Shown here one piece after another: positions 22,940 through 35,155 of a stretch of 64,000 nt of DNA. The position numbers were made by a program, and so were the translations under genes. The stretch covers positions 24,117,555 to 24,181,554 of the forward strand of contig NC_065875.1 in the NCBI RefSeq assembly GCF_933775445.1. The letters are read 5' to 3'. A model generated the notes under the pieces. It had not been told where the DNA came from and ran no database searches. It saw only the letters and a list, made by a program, of their open reading frames with translations. The DNA is from Argentina anserina. Lineage: Eukaryota > Streptophyta > Magnoliopsida > Rosales > Rosaceae. Within the stretch, counting starts at the first letter, position 1. Every line of letters begins with the position of its first letter.

Positions 22940-23050
22940 TTCAGTTTTGGTGTGGTAAAAATTTGGGATATTCTAAGAGTCCTGCTTAATTGGAATCTTT
23001 AAGCTGGATTCCCCAAGATGTGTTTCGCTGTTATAAGAATCAAATTGATT
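22940..23050 (-). promoter_or_regulatory. Upstream block of ureide permease copy C
   Basis: Contains the same ordered words as the A and B blocks (GTTTTGGTGTGGTAAAA, then AAGCTGGATTCCCCAAGATGTGTTTCGCTGT on plus, quoted in two parts by position 22947-22963 and 23000-23030). Likely the promoter or leader exon. Confidence 0.5.
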
Positions 23051-23824
23051 GCTACCCATGCCTATAATGGCTTATTTTAACCCATAACGTTGATTCCAAA
23101 TCTCACCCTATATTACAAGTCCAGATATTTGATGCGACTAAGTTGACATATTATCACAAGTCTTGTACCAAATAAACAAAATGAACCTTCCTTTCGATTT
23201 TCTGTTGTACCGTGTATTTTTCTTATAATACAGAAGGAAAGAAACACCATGTAACATGGTAACCCATGTTACCTTGATTCCCCCAAGTGAATGATGCATG
23301 TGCCTAACTTAGGCAGCTAAGCACTCGCTGTTAATCTATTTTAGTTAATAGTATATGAACTAATTATGGTAAAATCGAAGTGATTGGTTAATGAAACAAG
23401 AAACAAAATCCCCATGAAGATAGCATCGAGGTTTGGGCATAGTTTCTCCAGAAGGTTTGTGAATTACTAAACAAACTGAAGCCTCCATACCAGAAATCGA
23501 TGATAAAAACTTTCAGAGCCATTGATACAAGTAGCAAACATACCGGAGATGGACATAGAGAAAAGTTCTGGTCAGCAAAGTTCATAGACAGGGATTTACG
23601 ACAGCACCCTTTAAAGTTTTAACACGAACCCAAGGGCGAAAACAGTATGCCACTCAGCTAGACTAGAAAAAGGCTGTTTTGAGGTAGCAACTTTTCAAGT
23701 AACATCCTGGAATATTAGGCTCAATGATGTTAACAGGACACTAGTCCAATCATAACCTTTTCTTCCTACTGTGTTCTCACTATGTTTATACCTACACAAG
23801 CTAAAGCATTACCCAGTGTGTTTC
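23051..23824. other. Spacer between ureide permease C and the erlin-like gene
   Basis: AT-rich. No supported reading frame. The part next to 23824 is the 3' UTR of the erlin-like gene. Confidence 0.45.
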
Positions 23825-26719
23825 TTAGGCATATTCAACTTCAGAGTTACCAGCTTCTCCACCGACTGCATTAGCTTCCCCAGTCATTTCTTTGGTTACA
23901 TCTTTGGCCGCCTCTCTGGAAACCTTCAAGAAGTTACCCAGCAACCTCTGATCTAGAACCATATTGGGTACCTGGAGAGCAAACCTACTGAGTGAAGTTT
24001 GTGCGAAGACGCATAACATAAAGAAGAAAGAGAGAGATTGACCTTGTCGCCAAAGAAGATTTTTGTATTTTCAGCAATGGCCTGGATAAACTTTAGCTCA
24101 AGGAACTGTGGAGTGAGCTTCAACTTGTTTGCTTCAGCTTCTTTCATAACTCTAAAATTGGGGAGTAAATACCATTAGTCACTTGCATTCTAGCAAATAA
24201 TAGGTTGTCGTTTGATAACAAGAACAGATGTATTACTTGTAGAAATCAGCATCTGCAAGACTCTTCTCCCGAGCTAGATACATGGCATTTTCAATTTCTT
24301 CCTGCCTCCTGGAACTGTCCTTCTCCATCAGCTTTTGTTCCATGAGAATCTTACTGACATTAGCATTCTTCTCAGCTTCACTAATAGCCATCTTTTTCCT
24401 GGTTTCTGCTTCTTTCTCTACCACTCTCTGTCTCTCTATAGCAATCAGGACCTACACATACAGTCCCACATGATATAATAACGGATGCGCTAATCTTATA
24501 ACAAAATTGTTTAGGCAACACAAGATTGTAAAAGGACAAAGAAAAATACAGGAAGTACCTAATCATCTATTCATTCTATTGTTTGCAACACAGTTCGGAA
24601 TGAAAACTTAAATAAAATAAACTCATCATCATTACCTTGGTGCGCTCTTCTTCCATCTGCTCAAAATTCCTTCGGATGCTAGCAGGGATTTTAGGCTTTG
24701 TGACACGCACATTGATAATTTCGATACCTGGGGCATATCTGGTACAGTCAACCTGAAGAGCGTCTTTCATCCTCTCGTCAATCTGCAACGGAAGTGCATA
24801 TGAATAAATAAAATGATCGGGCCACAATATCATAAAACAGAAGAGGTTCCGACATTTGCATAAAAAGGAAGTTAAATACCCTAATAAACTCAATAGCACT
24901 AGAACCTCAAGAAGATATGCAACATAAAATCCAATGCCAGAGCCAACGAAAACAAATTCCTTCAGATATGCAACAATACTCTAGTTTTCATTTGACAAAT
25001 CAAAAGGGGAAAAAAGTACACTACTGGTATACAGAAACATACATGAATTAATTATTTGACTTTTAAAACACATTAAGAAGTTCAGCACTACAGCTTACCT
25101 GATCAAACACATCAATATAGACATCTTGAAGAGAGTTTGAGCTGCAGAACTGATTGATCTCATGATGAATTTTGTCATAGATCCATGTCTTGTCATAGTG
25201 CACACCATAATTGAGAAGTGTCTCGTACACGTATTCCTTACGCAGCCTGTTTACAACCTGAGAAAAGGCAGCCCAACAAGTGCATATCAATTGTGAATAT
25301 TTACGCATCTCAATTGATCAATATCTTGAAAAGTTAACAGAGTAATCTCCTTAATGCGGTACCTCAATCTTCTCAAAGTCGATCATGACACCCCCTTTTG
25401 TACCGCATGGAATATCCCTTACCTGCAAAAAGTTACCAAATGCTAAAGCAAAAGAATGGAAAGACAAAAATCCTCAATCTTCACAAGCTAGATCAGAAAA
25501 TTACTAGATCGGTCTGAAGGGTCACTTGAACAGGTTCATACTGGGTTATCAGAGGCAGCTTGAGATGGAATCCTAATTATAAAGCCCGTCAGAAACAGGC
25601 CAAGTAAAAACTCAATGCGAACGAGACACTGTCCAACCCAAATTACCTGGATCTGTAATAGTCTTTAGAAGAGCACCTCCCCTCCAATAAACTCCAACAT
25701 GACCTTCCGGGACTTGATGCAAAATCGAAAAGCTATTGCTGATGGTTGATACAGATGGCAGCACTACCTGTAATCATCAGTACATCCCAAAATTCAACAT
25801 TAAAAAACTGGAGCGGCTAGCATACCATAGCTGATAGCAAAATTATATCCAACATCTTACAACCATGACTCCAAACCACGCCTCACAACTCATTTCAGAT
25901 ACAACTGGAACTAACAAAAAAGTTCATAATATCTAGAAATGTGACTATGAAAGTATATTATTCACAGCTTATCTGTTTTAAGGATAGTGAACTGAATCAA
26001 TCTTTTTTCAAACCCTGCATCAAACCTATATCATAGACACATGGGCCAATAACAGACGCAACGGTTCACTGTCTGTTTTAACTTTTTAACACATTATCCA
26101 CACATCGAATTCGTGAAAGACAAACTACATAGCTCCGAACACACACACTCACACACACAGACACACACACAGAACTAAAGTCAATACAAACACACAGAAA
26201 AACCGCCAAGGTATCATTGCATTACACTAATCCGAAACACAATATATGAAGGATCAATGAATTCACCACTCACCAGGTGCATTTGACTAAGCCTACACTT
26301 TAACGAAACGAAATCAACTCGATAACTAAATTCGACTAAGCTAGAGCAATTAGTTAACAAAGTTTACACACGGCTGACAAGTGAGAGCAAATTGATGAAC
26401 ATTGCTATACAGTACTGCAATCCATGAGTGGATCAACCGCATAAGCAATTACCTAAAATGCGATGGAATTTTAATAAGCGAAACAAAAGTCATAAACATA
26501 AATTAAAAACAAAGATCTAAATCTTGACCTAGTTCGATGAAAGCAAAAGAAAACAAAGAGGTCAGAGAGTTGTGTAAGCGAGGAGATGAGTTTTACCATA
26601 GCGAAGATGGCGAGGAAAGCGACGAGGACGAAGAGAATGGAGGAGGAATCGCCGCCGTCGCCTTGGCCCGGAGGCGGAGGACGATACTGAGAAGCTCCTA
26701 CTCTCTGCTGCTGATCCAT
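23825..26719 (-). CDS. Erlin-like SPFH/Band 7 membrane protein, 9 exons, 382 aa
   Basis: Exons: 26597-26719, 25647-25767, 25505-25572, 25363-25422, 25099-25257, 24636-24782, 24237-24451, 24043-24151, 23825-23971; GT-AG throughout and phases fit. A Gln/Pro/Gly-rich head of about 25 residues precedes one hydrophobic segment ([19 protein letters not shown]). The SPFH domain follows: [60 protein letters not shown] and [26 protein letters not shown]. Then comes a charged coiled-coil ([18 protein letters not shown]...). Erlins are ER-resident, lipid-raft-associated scaffolds; animal members help degrade IP3 receptors, plant members are poorly known. The closest Arabidopsis protein I recall is At2g03510. 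Its promoter is shared with the hydrolase gene to the right. Confidence 0.92.
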
Positions 26720-27202
26720 GGCGGTTCGCTTTCTCTCTCACTGAGAGAGTGAGAGGTATTTAAAGGGAGCAATGGGTCGGGTTTCGGATTGTGAGTCGGG
26801 TTGATGAACTAACTGTACTGCGGTTACACGTGGACAAGAAGCATAGGGGTAAAATTGTCTGTTCGCAAACCTACTCGATCTTATCCGGCGACTTTCCCGG
26901 AATATTAGGCACTTATCCGACGATTCTTGAAGCGTGTCAACTCTCTGTGGCAATGGAAACGTGATATTATCGCCAGAAAGAGACAAATACGAGCTGGGAA
27001 CAGTTGAATACGCTCCGAACGTTACATGGAAAGACATTTATACCCCTCAGTAAGTATCATTCATTCGGGCGTCCAAGTCCATCATCCGTAACAATTGGTT
27101 TCATGAACCAACCGTACGTCTCCTTCACCTTCCTGGAGATGGATAAACTGAACATACGCACCAGCTGCACTCCATCCTAATCTCACCCGCAGGTGACGAA
27201 AT
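26720..27202. promoter_or_regulatory. Divergent promoter, erlin-like / alpha-beta hydrolase
   Basis: 483 bp between two divergent start codons. Immediately left is GAGAGAGTGAGAG (26742-26756), a GAGA-type stretch common in plant core promoters and 5' UTRs. There is no strong TATA box. The spacing is short enough that both genes probably share control elements. Confidence 0.5.
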
Positions 27203-29546
27203 ATGCTAACACTCACGGCCATCTCTCTCCCCACTCACCCCACCACCATCCGCAGAAGCCTCACCGTTCGCTCCGATGCATTATTCCCTTCTTTCCTCCC
27301 CAAACAAGTCCACGACATCAGAGACCCTTTCGCCCGAAAACTCGCCGCAAGAATCGAGCGCCTTCCGGTAACTCCACGTCACCCCATTCACTCAACTTCC
27401 TTCTTCTTTTACTCTGGTAATAATTTAATTTACTGCGCGCGCTCAGGTGAGCTTCGGAGACAACTGTGTCATGAGCAGCTGCGTCAGGCCGTCGCTTCAC
27501 AGCGAGTCGGCCAGTCCGGTGGTTCTTCTACATGGTTTTGATAGGTATAAGAATTACATGCAAGAAGTTTTCGCCATTGTTTGATGTGTGTGTGTGTGTG
27601 TTTGGTTTTAATATTACTGAGTCTTGTTTACGCAGCTCCTGTTTAGAATGGAGATACACTCACCCTTTGCTTGAGGAAGCTGGACTTGAGACGTGGGCTG
27701 TCGACATTCTTGGTTGGGGCTTCTCTGATTTAGGTGGGTTTTGTCTGATTTGTTTCATTGCTTTGGTGTTGATATGTGTTTTGATTCTTCTTCTTTTTTT
27801 ATTTTTGTAATGTATATGTGGAAGAGAGACTTCCCTCCTGCAATGTGGCCTCGAAGCGTGCCCATTTTTATCAGGTATAATTTTAAAATGAAACTTTAGG
27901 CCTGTTGTATGATCAGTAGACTCTAGCTTAATCGAGTTGATGAGAGACTGATGATAGTTCATGGCAGCTTTGGAAGTCCTACATTAAAAGGCCGATGATA
28001 TTGGTTGGACCAAGCCTTGGTGCTGCTGTTGCAATTGACTTTGCGACCAGCTATCCAGAAGCAGTAAGTGCATTCCAGTGTCTGATGATATTGGAATTCT
28101 GCATTGTGAATTCATTAGGAATGAAATTCAATTGGTATATTGGTGAGGGTGTTATACTGTTATACTTTGTGTTTTGTAGTTTAATGGAAGTTAGAATTGG
28201 CTTTTACTTCTTCTTTTCAGGTTGAAAGGCTGGTTTTGATTGATGCAAGTGTGTATACAGAAGGCACTGAAAATCAACCAACCATGTCGAAAATGTTAGC
28301 CTATGCTGGAGTCAGTGTTTCTCAGAAGTCACTTATTTCAAATCCCTTGTTTCTGGAATTCGTCATTTGAAATGACTGCATTCACTTTTCTGACACAGGC
28401 ATATATACTGAAGAGTTTCCCTTTGCGGTTCTATGTAAACTTTTTGTGCTTTACCGGCGTACCATTGAGTACCAAACTAGATTGGACAAATGTAAGGGTT
28501 TCACCTTACTGAAATAATTGAATTGCCTTTATCATATTTCTATGCAATTTCTTACTTGTATAACTGTCCAGGGGTGAGGGATCCTAAATTCGTAATGCTG
28601 TTGTTTCTCGTAATCTTATCTAGATTGGTCGCTTGCATTGCCGGTTTCCTTGGTGGGAGGATGCACTTGTGGATTTCATGATGAGTGGAGTGTATAATGT
28701 TAGTCCACAGATTGAACAGGTAGTGAAATTTTTTCTACCTTGACTTCAACAGTTGTTCGAAAATGCAATTGTGCATATAGGAAAGATGAAAAACTTCTAT
28801 TCTTGCTTGGCATTCCAAGTTACTTTTTTCCCAGTGCCAAATATGAGTTTTCCTGTTATAAACATGATTCATGTCTGAGGAACAAGAGGGATGGCACTCA
28901 CATGAATAACTGAATAGATTTTCAAGAGGGATCATGTTAATAATCTTTTGGACAATTTAATTGGATTATGTGTTTTTTCTCTTCTATTATGCCCATGTAC
29001 CACAAAAAGTAAAGAAAAAGAAGACTAATGATGTAGTCTAGGTGCTCTTCATTTCATAGTGTCCAAAACCTGTACTTTGTTTTGTAATTCTCTCTACATT
29101 TTGGTTGGCAGGTGAAGCAGAGGACACTTATCATATGGGGCGAGGAAGACCGAATTATTAGCAACAAGCTTGGAGTGGTAATACACTAATACTTATCTCC
29201 TCTCCATAGGCATACAAAAAGAACCACCATGTATGTTCGAGTATACCTGGAAACAACCTTCCAATCACAACTAAGAGATATTTGAAAGTGGAAAGTTCTT
29301 CTTTCGAGTATTTCATTGTTCCACACTTCCACCATTTTGCAAATTTGTACTGTTGAATATTTGTCTGATTGTTTATACATTATAATGCAGAGATTGCACT
29401 CAGAACTGCCGAATGCAATCATACGGCAGATACCAGATTGCGGGCATCTTCCTCATGTAGAAAGGCCAAGCTCAGTTGCGAAAATGATTGTGGAATTTGT
29501 TCAAGAAGCTCAATACAAAGAGGTTGAATACACTTCTCAATTCTGA
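27203..29546 (+). CDS. Alpha/beta hydrolase fold protein, 10 exons, 335 aa
   Basis: Exons: 27203-27367, 27447-27544, 27636-27733, 27825-27874, 27968-28063, 28221-28310, 28399-28491, 28624-28719, 29112-29177, 29391-29546, all GT-AG and in phase. The first 55 residues are Ser/Thr/Arg-rich and basic (MLTLTAISLPTHPTTIRRSL), a likely plastid transit peptide. Fold landmarks: VVLLHGFDSS (oxyanion region), DILGWGFSD, the nucleophile elbow GPSLGA, the acid in WGEEDRI and the histidine in CGHLPHVE. All three catalytic residues are therefore present, so an active esterase/lipase-type hydrolase is likely. The substrate cannot be deduced. The closest Arabidopsis match I recall is At1g13820. Confidence 0.92.
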
Positions 29547-31372
29547 TCAAAGGTTTCATTTTCACATTTCACGGGATTCACCCTATCCTATATTTTACAA
29601 ATTTGGAAGATCTTCAATTGTTCATCCATGATACTGAAGTGACAACCATCCTATGTAGCATATTAAGGTTAATGACTCGTATATGAACGCATCCTTGTCA
29701 AAACTCATGACGAATATAAAAATTATAGTATCTGTGTCATATACTCATATTCAGATTCCTCATTAATTAGCCGATGAACCAAGCAGTAGTAGCAATCTCT
29801 AATTCTGTACTAAGAATCTTCATTAGTGTTTGAGTAAAATTGCCTGATGAGTTCCTATATTGGTTGAGATTTGTTTTTAAAGGAGCTGGGTAGATTTTCT
29901 TGGCATTATTGATACTACTTTGTCATGGACAGCTTCAGGTTCTTTCAAAATTAATTAGCTATTCAGGGACCAATGGAAATTTGCCAATATGGTAATAGCC
30001 TCTATTTTCTGGTCTTATCTAGGAGGGATCATACACTTGCATTAAGTCCATTTTTTAACTTGGGTGAAATTTAAGAGTATAGACTATAGACCAAAGAACA
30101 TAGGGGATTTGGGTGTCAAGTGACAAAAGTGTCTCAAATTATGTCATTACTCCAAAGTCTGATAGCTTACGGCTGTATATGGTTGGTGGGAAGTTCAGGC
30201 GTCTTCATCTCTCAAAGGTCCAACCATCTAGTCTAAACAACATTAGTTACATACATGCATTACTTTAGTCGTCTATTATTGTCAAGATTAGTTTATATCT
30301 TTTCGGCCATGCATCCCGTCCAGTTCATCTGTTATGTTTGGATCTTTACCAAAATATATGAACTACTGTAGCTCACAATACAGGAAAACTAGAATACTAA
30401 CCTCTGGAAAGTATGTTTTTATAGAGGCTTATAAGTGTTGCAAGAGAGGAATTGAGAAGAATCGGTAGATTAGTCTTGATAAGGGGTTCGATTGTCAGCA
30501 AGAAATAAGAGAAAATAATTCTCTTCTTTTAGGGATCTCATTTTCGTTTTGTTTCAGAGGTTTTGATTTTATCCCCATCTAAACTCTAAACCCTAAATTT
30601 TTTTTCTTCTTATGATTCGATAGTGTTGGCATAAATTAGTCATCTATACTCTTGGCTTCAAGTGTGGGAAGAAGAGTTACCATCTTCAAGTCTAGTAATA
30701 TGGTGTACGATCCGTATAATGTTAGTCATACGTTGGTGGTCGGATTGAACCATGTAAAATGTAATACGGCGACCAACTTTGGAAGATTGATGTGACCTAG
30801 GGCCAAGTAAGAGAGATAATACATGAACCCTCAACCTCAAGTCTCTTTCTCCTTTTTGTTAATTTGGCCATTGCCCAATGTTTTGGTGCCAAGAAAGATT
30901 GGGGATAATATATAGTAAAATTCATCATGTATTAAATTAACATGGTTAGAGTGAAAGAAGAGGAAAGAATAGAGTGAAACATCATAGCACCAAAAATACC
31001 AAACACATGCATCAAGGTATAAAATTTGCAGCAATGATAGAATAGAGTGGTTCCATTAAATTAAAAAATACGGGCTCTGGCTCTCATTCATACATATACA
31101 AGATCTAAAAAGAAAGATTAGGTTCTTCTCTACCCCAACAGTGCACTAGCAGTGGTAGCAGTCATGTATCATCACCACTCAAAATGGGAATCAAATTCCC
31201 CAGCGTTTACACATGGGAGCAAAGAAAAATCAAAGAAGGAAAAGAACACCCTAATGGGAATTGCCACTGCACAGCCCAAATGTCATATCATATCACAACC
31301 CTACCCACCATAGCCATTCCAGATCCTCAAGTGGTAAACTCATCCACACATGGAATCCTCCTGACCACTTTC
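29547..31372. other. Intergenic, no supported gene
   Basis: The first few hundred bases are the hydrolase 3' UTR. The stretch 30570-30850 reads like decayed transposon sequence but I find no ends or coding motif. The remainder is AT-rich and low in information. Confidence 0.4.
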
Positions 31373-32927
31373 TCAACCCCATAGCAACAAAAATGCTGAA
31401 AAGCAAAGAGTTGCTGCTGCTGCAATGAAGTGAGGAGCCAAACCAGGGCTTGAATTATCAAAAGAACTTGATGGGCTTATTCCAAAGACTGATGAGGGAG
31501 TTGTACTGGGGGTTGTTGTCCCTGTGGTTGGAGTCGTGGTGCCGGTGGTTGGAGTTGTGGTTGGGGTTGTGCCTGTGGTTGGAGTTGTGCTTGGAGTTGT
31601 ACTTGGAGTTGTGCTTGGAGTTGTGCTTGGAGTTGTGGTGCTTGAGTTTGTGGTGGAAGTACTGCACAAAATATTAGAGCAACAAAATCCATTAAAATGT
31701 GTCGAGACACACACTGATACATTTCAAATCACCTAAAGATTAACAATTTGCCTTAAGGAACAAGCAAAGGCCAAAGGTGAAAGGGGACCATATTTGGTGG
31801 AAATTAATCTCCCCTAGCTAATAGAGTGGTAACGCAGTGAACTGTGAACATATTGTGAAGCTGAGGAATTGAATATGTTGGAGAACAAAGAATTTATGAG
31901 GTATCTTCATGACAGCTCAACAAATGTCAATTAGGAAGTGCACTGTCCAAATTTTCTCATTAAACCACTTGAAAATTTACTTCAGGAAAGACCCTTAAAA
32001 TCTACTAATTAAGAATCAGTAATTACTAGGATGCAAGTCCAATGTGAGAGGTTGCTCATTTGCACCTACCAGCCATCAAATCAATTGAATTGCACACAAG
32101 GAAAACAGAGGGAATTCCCACTCTTGACACAATAACATTGACAATAGAATTTCTATATGGGAGTTGCAGATAGAAATTTTCGGCAAAGGTGGATCCGTAT
32201 ATCTCTAATTATTATATTTTCAATACAGGAAGGTCAAGATTCAACATCAGACAAAGTGGCTAGAACACATACCTGGCACTTGCTGGATAAACACAAGTGG
32301 AACTTGTGGCTGTTAATCACCAAGAACAGAAACAAAAACAAGATCAGTAACTAAGATCAATCAAGAAATAAAAGAACTATATGAATTAACTGGTAAAGGA
32401 GCAACTAGTTACTTGGAGCAGTTTGGCTCTGAGTGGCAGATCCTGCAAAGTCACAGCTCAGAGCAGTTTGACCCTTCCTCTGAAAGTAGCTATTAACAGC
32501 CCAGTTGCAGTGGTCTTTAATTGTGTTGGGGTTGTAACACACACCGTTTTGAAGGATTGGTGAACAGTCAGCTCCAGCTCCACAAGCATAGTCCAGTGCC
32601 TTCTGAAGAGCAGCATCACCAACCCCATCTTTACATAAGCAATAAGTAGCACCTAATCAACATAACCCGGTTCAAGAACATCAGTTTCAGTGACCCTTTT
32701 TCCCATATTGAAAAAGAAAGAAACTTTCAGAATCAAATTGAAGCATAACAGAAGAAAGATTGAAACTTTGATGCAACTGAAAAGGTATGAACTAAGGTTG
32801 ATTCACAGCCTTTACAACAGCAATAACCAGATCAAAGTTAATGAAAAACAGTTAAAACAAGGAGCTTGGGCGTACTTGAACGGCCAGTGAGTGCCAAGAA
32901 AAGCACTATATACAATAAAGCAGCCAT
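31373..32927 (-). CDS. GPI-anchored X8-domain protein with Thr/Pro repeat tail, 4 exons, 205 aa
   Basis: Exons: 32876-32927, 32413-32652, 32273-32309, 31373-31661, GT-AG and in phase. The first exon codes a short signal peptide (MAALLYIVLFLALTGRSS). Exon 2 is an X8 (CBM43) domain with its six cysteines in TYCLCKDG, DYACG, ADCSP, GVCYNP, DHCNWAVNSYF and LSCDFAG. The domain binds beta-1,3-glucan (callose). The last exon codes roughly fifty residues built almost only of T, P, S and G in TTPS/TTPT/TTGT units, then a small-residue stretch (SSFDNSSPGLAP) and a hydrophobic end (HFIAAAATLCFSAFLLLWG), the layout of a GPI attachment signal. Such proteins sit at the cell surface, some at plasmodesmata. 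The Thr/Pro tract would be an O-glycosylated stalk. Confidence 0.92.
31500..31655 (-). repeat. Tandem Thr/Pro-coding repeat in the X8 gene
   Basis: On plus the sequence cycles GGAGTTGTG(C/G)TT and GGAGTTGTGGTT-like 12-15 nt units across about 150 bp, coding TTPS/TTPT/TTGT. Reading frames in other phases here are low-complexity shadows. Length variation between individuals is likely. Confidence 0.8.
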
Positions 32928-34540
32928 GATTGAAACTCAGATTGTAGGTGAAATTTAAGAGTGAGACTTGTAAATGAAAATCCTTTAGAGCTGGTTGAAT
33001 AGTTTTAGTGAGAGAAAGAAGTAGAAAGATGGTACTGTGGAGATGGAGAATGGAAGAGAATTCTAGTAGACAATCAATTATATGACTTATGAGAAGGACG
33101 GTGGGTGTGTCTGTATTGATGTGCTTTATAAACCCATTATATATTGAACTTGTTTTATACATTATGTGGCCAATTCCTATTTTATAATATGCTTTATGTT
33201 TTGTTTAGACTTTAGAGTGGCCTTGTCATCTGTACTCGACTGTAAACACTGTTGTGTTCTTTCTCACTCTTTGAACGGTCTTAAACTCATGTGGATGGTT
33301 AGAACTTAGAACTTAACCCTAAGATATGGTTTAGCGGCTAGGGTTGGAGTTCTTCTGTGGGAGAGACCCTACCATGGAGGTTCAATGGAGATCTTTTTTG
33401 GGATGTGTTGTCACAAGTCACAACATGGGTTTACTTTGATTTAAAGGCATCAGCATCATTATCTCTGTCGGATGCATGGCTTTTCCAGATTGGTCATATT
33501 TGTTTTTCTGGGTGGATTGCTTCTTTCTTCCTCCTTTTACTTGTTTCATTCCAAGTTTGTAACTACAATGGCAATATAAAAGCTTTGAGCTTTAGAGCTT
33601 GATAAAAGGTTAGGCCTTTGACCCTTTGTGGTGTTAGATCATCCCAGGTGTTAAACCAAAGATCTTTTCTATTCTTTGTTCCCATCTAAAACCTGGGCAT
33701 GCAAATATTGACTTAAGAACGAAAGAGCATAGCAGAGATATATATACTTCACCTCTAATCAAACACCATGTATACTGATCCAGAATTTAATGTGTTTGAA
33801 AAAATATTATGCAAGTTGTGCTATAGTCAATCGATTCACGTATGATGACTTGTACGTATAAAATTTCTACGCAAAGAGCTATTTTTTGGAATTACTCTAC
33901 AACCAAGGTCCAGGGATGATTAAGCATGCATATACACATAACTTCGTATCATCACATCAGTTTTATGATAAACCAGATGAGTTAGGCATGTGATCAATCC
34001 AATAAAATGTATATTCATCAAGGCCAACATTTTACTCATTATGTTTTCTTGGTTGAGCTTAGCGTCTTCTTGCTTGATCATTGGTGCATCAAATCACTGT
34101 ACAGCTTGGCTGGTCTATTCTTATAATCTCCGCACAGAATAACAAACTATTTATATATATTAACTTTCTACAGAACAAAACACTGATGTCGGTGCCAGGC
34201 ATAGGCAACCTATGCTGATTATTCAGATTGGTACTTAACATTACGTAATGTAGTCGAGAAAATGAAAATTTCCAGGGCTAATTAAGTAAATAAACCTTTG
34301 CCATGTTTTTGATGTGATCTTGCAAAACACCAATTTTAGGTGGTGCCAAAAGGAAAAAACTAGCAAGGATTCTCTGGAAGTTTGGACATTGCTTTTAGGT
34401 GGCTTTTGTTTCATAGTCTCTAAAGCGCAGCTTGATTGGGGACTTGAAATTCCTACCTAAGCTCAAAAGGAAGCGAAAGGCAAAGATGCTTCTTCTTTCT
34501 AGCTAGTTCATAATTTCATATGTAAAGCTCAAAATAAAAT
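32928..34540. other. Intergenic, no supported gene
   Basis: Upstream flank of the X8 gene, then AT-rich sequence with scattered short frames lacking any recognisable motif. I see no repeat ends until the Gypsy remnant begins. Confidence 0.4.
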
Positions 34541-34544
34541 ATCC

Positions 34545-35155
34545 CGAATAACTTTGTATTTGCGACCATGCAGGTCACCTACGTATTGGCTTGACACGGA
34601 GGACAGTGTTCTACTTGGTCCTGAGGTTATTGGGGAAACTTCTTCAGGAGAGGCTTAGGGTAGCCCAAAGTAGACAAAAATCTTATGCAGATGTGAGGCG
34701 GAGACCACTTGAGATTGAGGTCAGTGACTTTGTTTATTTGAAAGTTAGCCCCTAAAAGGAAGTTAATCGTTTTGGTGTTAAGGGAAAGTTAGCGCCAAGG
34801 TACATTGGTCCTTTCCAAGTAGCCCAGAGAGTTGGGGCATTGGCGTACAAGATACACTTGTTGCCACAATTACAGCATATACATGATCTCTTGCATGTGT
34901 CACAGTTGAAAAAAAAATCCACCCGGCACGCCCCATAACATAGCTTGGACAGAACTGCAGATCCAAAGTAATACAACCTACGAGGAGCAACCAGTTTGCA
35001 TTCTAGACCGAGATGTTAGGAAACTACAGGACCGCGAGGTGCCCGTAATGAAGGTGCATTGGGGACGACATAGCCGCGATGAGGCCACTTGAGAGATATG
35101 CGGGAGGCATATCCGCACCTCTTTTTTTTCGAGATGTCAAAATTTTATTTTATTA
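34545..35155 (+). mobile_element. Ty3/Gypsy pol 3' end, truncated and frameshifted
   Basis: Translated pieces in shifting frames give CRSPTYWLDTEDSVLLGPEV, DVRRRPLEIEVSDFVYLKV, LAPRYIGPFQVAQRVGALAY, then HIAWTELQIQSNTTYEEQPV and ILDRDVRKLQDREVPVMK with VHWGRHSRDEATWE. This order is the integrase C-terminal region and chromodomain-like tail of plant chromovirus Gypsy elements (Tekay/Del style). Everything upstream of the integrase end is missing, and there are stops and shifts, so it is a dead 3' fragment continuing into an LTR. Confidence 0.85.

Noticed and set aside
27583..27603. (TG)n run in a hydrolase intron as a Z-DNA or regulatory element
   Set aside because: An ordinary short microsatellite in an intron, no supporting context.
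30570..31034. Possible retroelement LTR
   Set aside because: No partner copy, no TG...CA ends and no primer site found.
31500..31655. CRISPR-like regular repeat
   Set aside because: Units are 12-15 nt without unique spacers, inside a plant coding exon.
31450..31736. Four alternative frames over the Thr/Pro repeat (for example Gln/Pro or Val/Gly-rich)
   Set aside because: Any frame through this repeat is open; only the frame joined to the X8 exons has a signal peptide and GPI end.
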